In this document: in pieces, positions 5,967 to 6,075 of the stretch
Layout: each line of letters starts with the position of its first letter
How positions within the stretch are numbered: the first letter of the stretch is position 1
Assembly: GCA_007280825.1 (NCBI GenBank)
Contig: QYQI01000153.1
Location: 1-6,075 of the forward strand
Length of the DNA: 6,075 nucleotides
DNA from: Ignavibacteriales bacterium
Lineage (GTDB): Bacteria; Bacteroidota; Ignavibacteria; Ignavibacteriales; Melioribacteraceae
Direction of reading: 5' to 3'
The notes under the pieces: model-generated
Seen by the model: the letters and a program-made list of their open reading frames with translations, nothing else
Databases searched by the model: none
Told to the model about the DNA's origin: nothing
Translations under genes and position numbers: made by a program

Positions 5967-6075
5967 CTAAACTTCGAACAAATCTAATTGTGATCTATAT
6001 ATTTGTTTATACTCATTGCCTTGTTTCTGAACATATTCTTTAATCACTTTTTCATTCCCATATTGTCCTACTGTA
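5967..6075 (-). CDS. IS200/IS605-family Y1 transposase, C-terminal fragment (runs off the window)
   Basis: I translated the minus strand from the window edge to the TAG at 5969-5967 and obtained 35 residues beginning TVGQYGNEKVIKEYVQKQG and ending YRSQLDLFEV. The pattern of a TVG turn, then a helix carrying Y-x-x-x-Q (Y at codon 6035-6033, Q four residues later), then N/K-Q-G-x-E-Y and a C-terminal QLxLF matches the last helix of HUH Y1 transposases. In that helix the Tyr is the DNA-cleaving nucleophile. These enzymes excise and insert single-stranded DNA by recognising end hairpins, one of which is adjacent. The HUH motif itself would lie to the right of the window, so the call rests on this short tail and the hairpin context. 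Whether the rest of the gene is intact cannot be seen. Confidence 0.7.
   Translation of the reverse strand, partial: TVGQYGNEKVIKEYVQKQGNEYKQIYRSQLDLFEV

Larger units (their letters stand above)
5941..6075 (-). mobile_element. Right end of an IS200/IS605-family insertion sequence (partial)
   Basis: The segment combines the last codons of a Y1-type transposase with a GC-rich hairpin starting 3 nt after its stop codon. This is the arrangement expected at the right end of IS200/IS605 or REP-associated elements, whose ends carry subterminal hairpins rather than terminal inverted repeats. The neighbouring membrane gene loses its 5' portion precisely here. The outer boundary is uncertain by about 12 nt: cleavage in this family occurs a few bases outside the hairpin, so the true end could lie at about 5930-5943. 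The left end is outside the window. Confidence 0.65.

Overview
This is an AT-rich bacterial chromosome segment in which every recognisable gene lies on the minus strand, so transcription runs from high to low coordinates. The genes are closely packed (5-50 nt gaps, one 8-nt overlap). Shine-Dalgarno sites are clear before the YtxH, EF-G-like and isocitrate dehydrogenase genes and missing before the HIT and glycerate kinase genes. Base composition, gene content and dispersed palindromes suggest a member of the Bacteroidota/Chlorobiota/Ignavibacteriota group. That placement is inference; no rRNA or other marker is present to settle it.

In transcription order the layout is as follows. (1) At 5941-6075 is the C-terminal end of an IS200/IS605-type Y1 transposase, with a near-perfect GC-rich hairpin just after its stop codon. 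(2) At 5401-5940 is the C-terminal part of a YbhN/lysylphosphatidylglycerol-synthase-type membrane protein. Its 5' part is missing exactly where the transposon end begins, so it is probably a disrupted gene. (3) At 4158-5408 is a complete NADP-type isocitrate dehydrogenase (icd), overlapping that remnant by 8 nt. (4) At 3935-4157 is an intergenic region with a composite imperfect repeat and a candidate promoter. (5) At 999-3934 is a probable three-gene operon: a YtxH-domain protein, a DUF948-like membrane protein and an EF-G-like GTPase of the EF-G-2 type. It ends in a strong intrinsic terminator at 943-977. (6) At 1-942 are a complete HIT-family (Ap4A phosphorylase-like) gene and the first 141 codons of a glycerate 2-kinase, probably cotranscribed.

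Most of the content is core metabolism and translation or nucleotide housekeeping: a TCA-cycle enzyme, a translational GTPase paralogue, a dinucleotide-polyphosphate enzyme and a glycerate kinase. There is no defence system, CRISPR array, biosynthetic cluster or RNA gene that I can support. The points worth a second look are the transposon-truncated membrane gene in front of icd, the composite repeat at 4049-4147, a perfect 18-bp palindrome over the EF-G-like stop codon, a terminator whose U-tract runs almost into the next start codon, and the altered catalytic positions of the EF-G-like GTPase.
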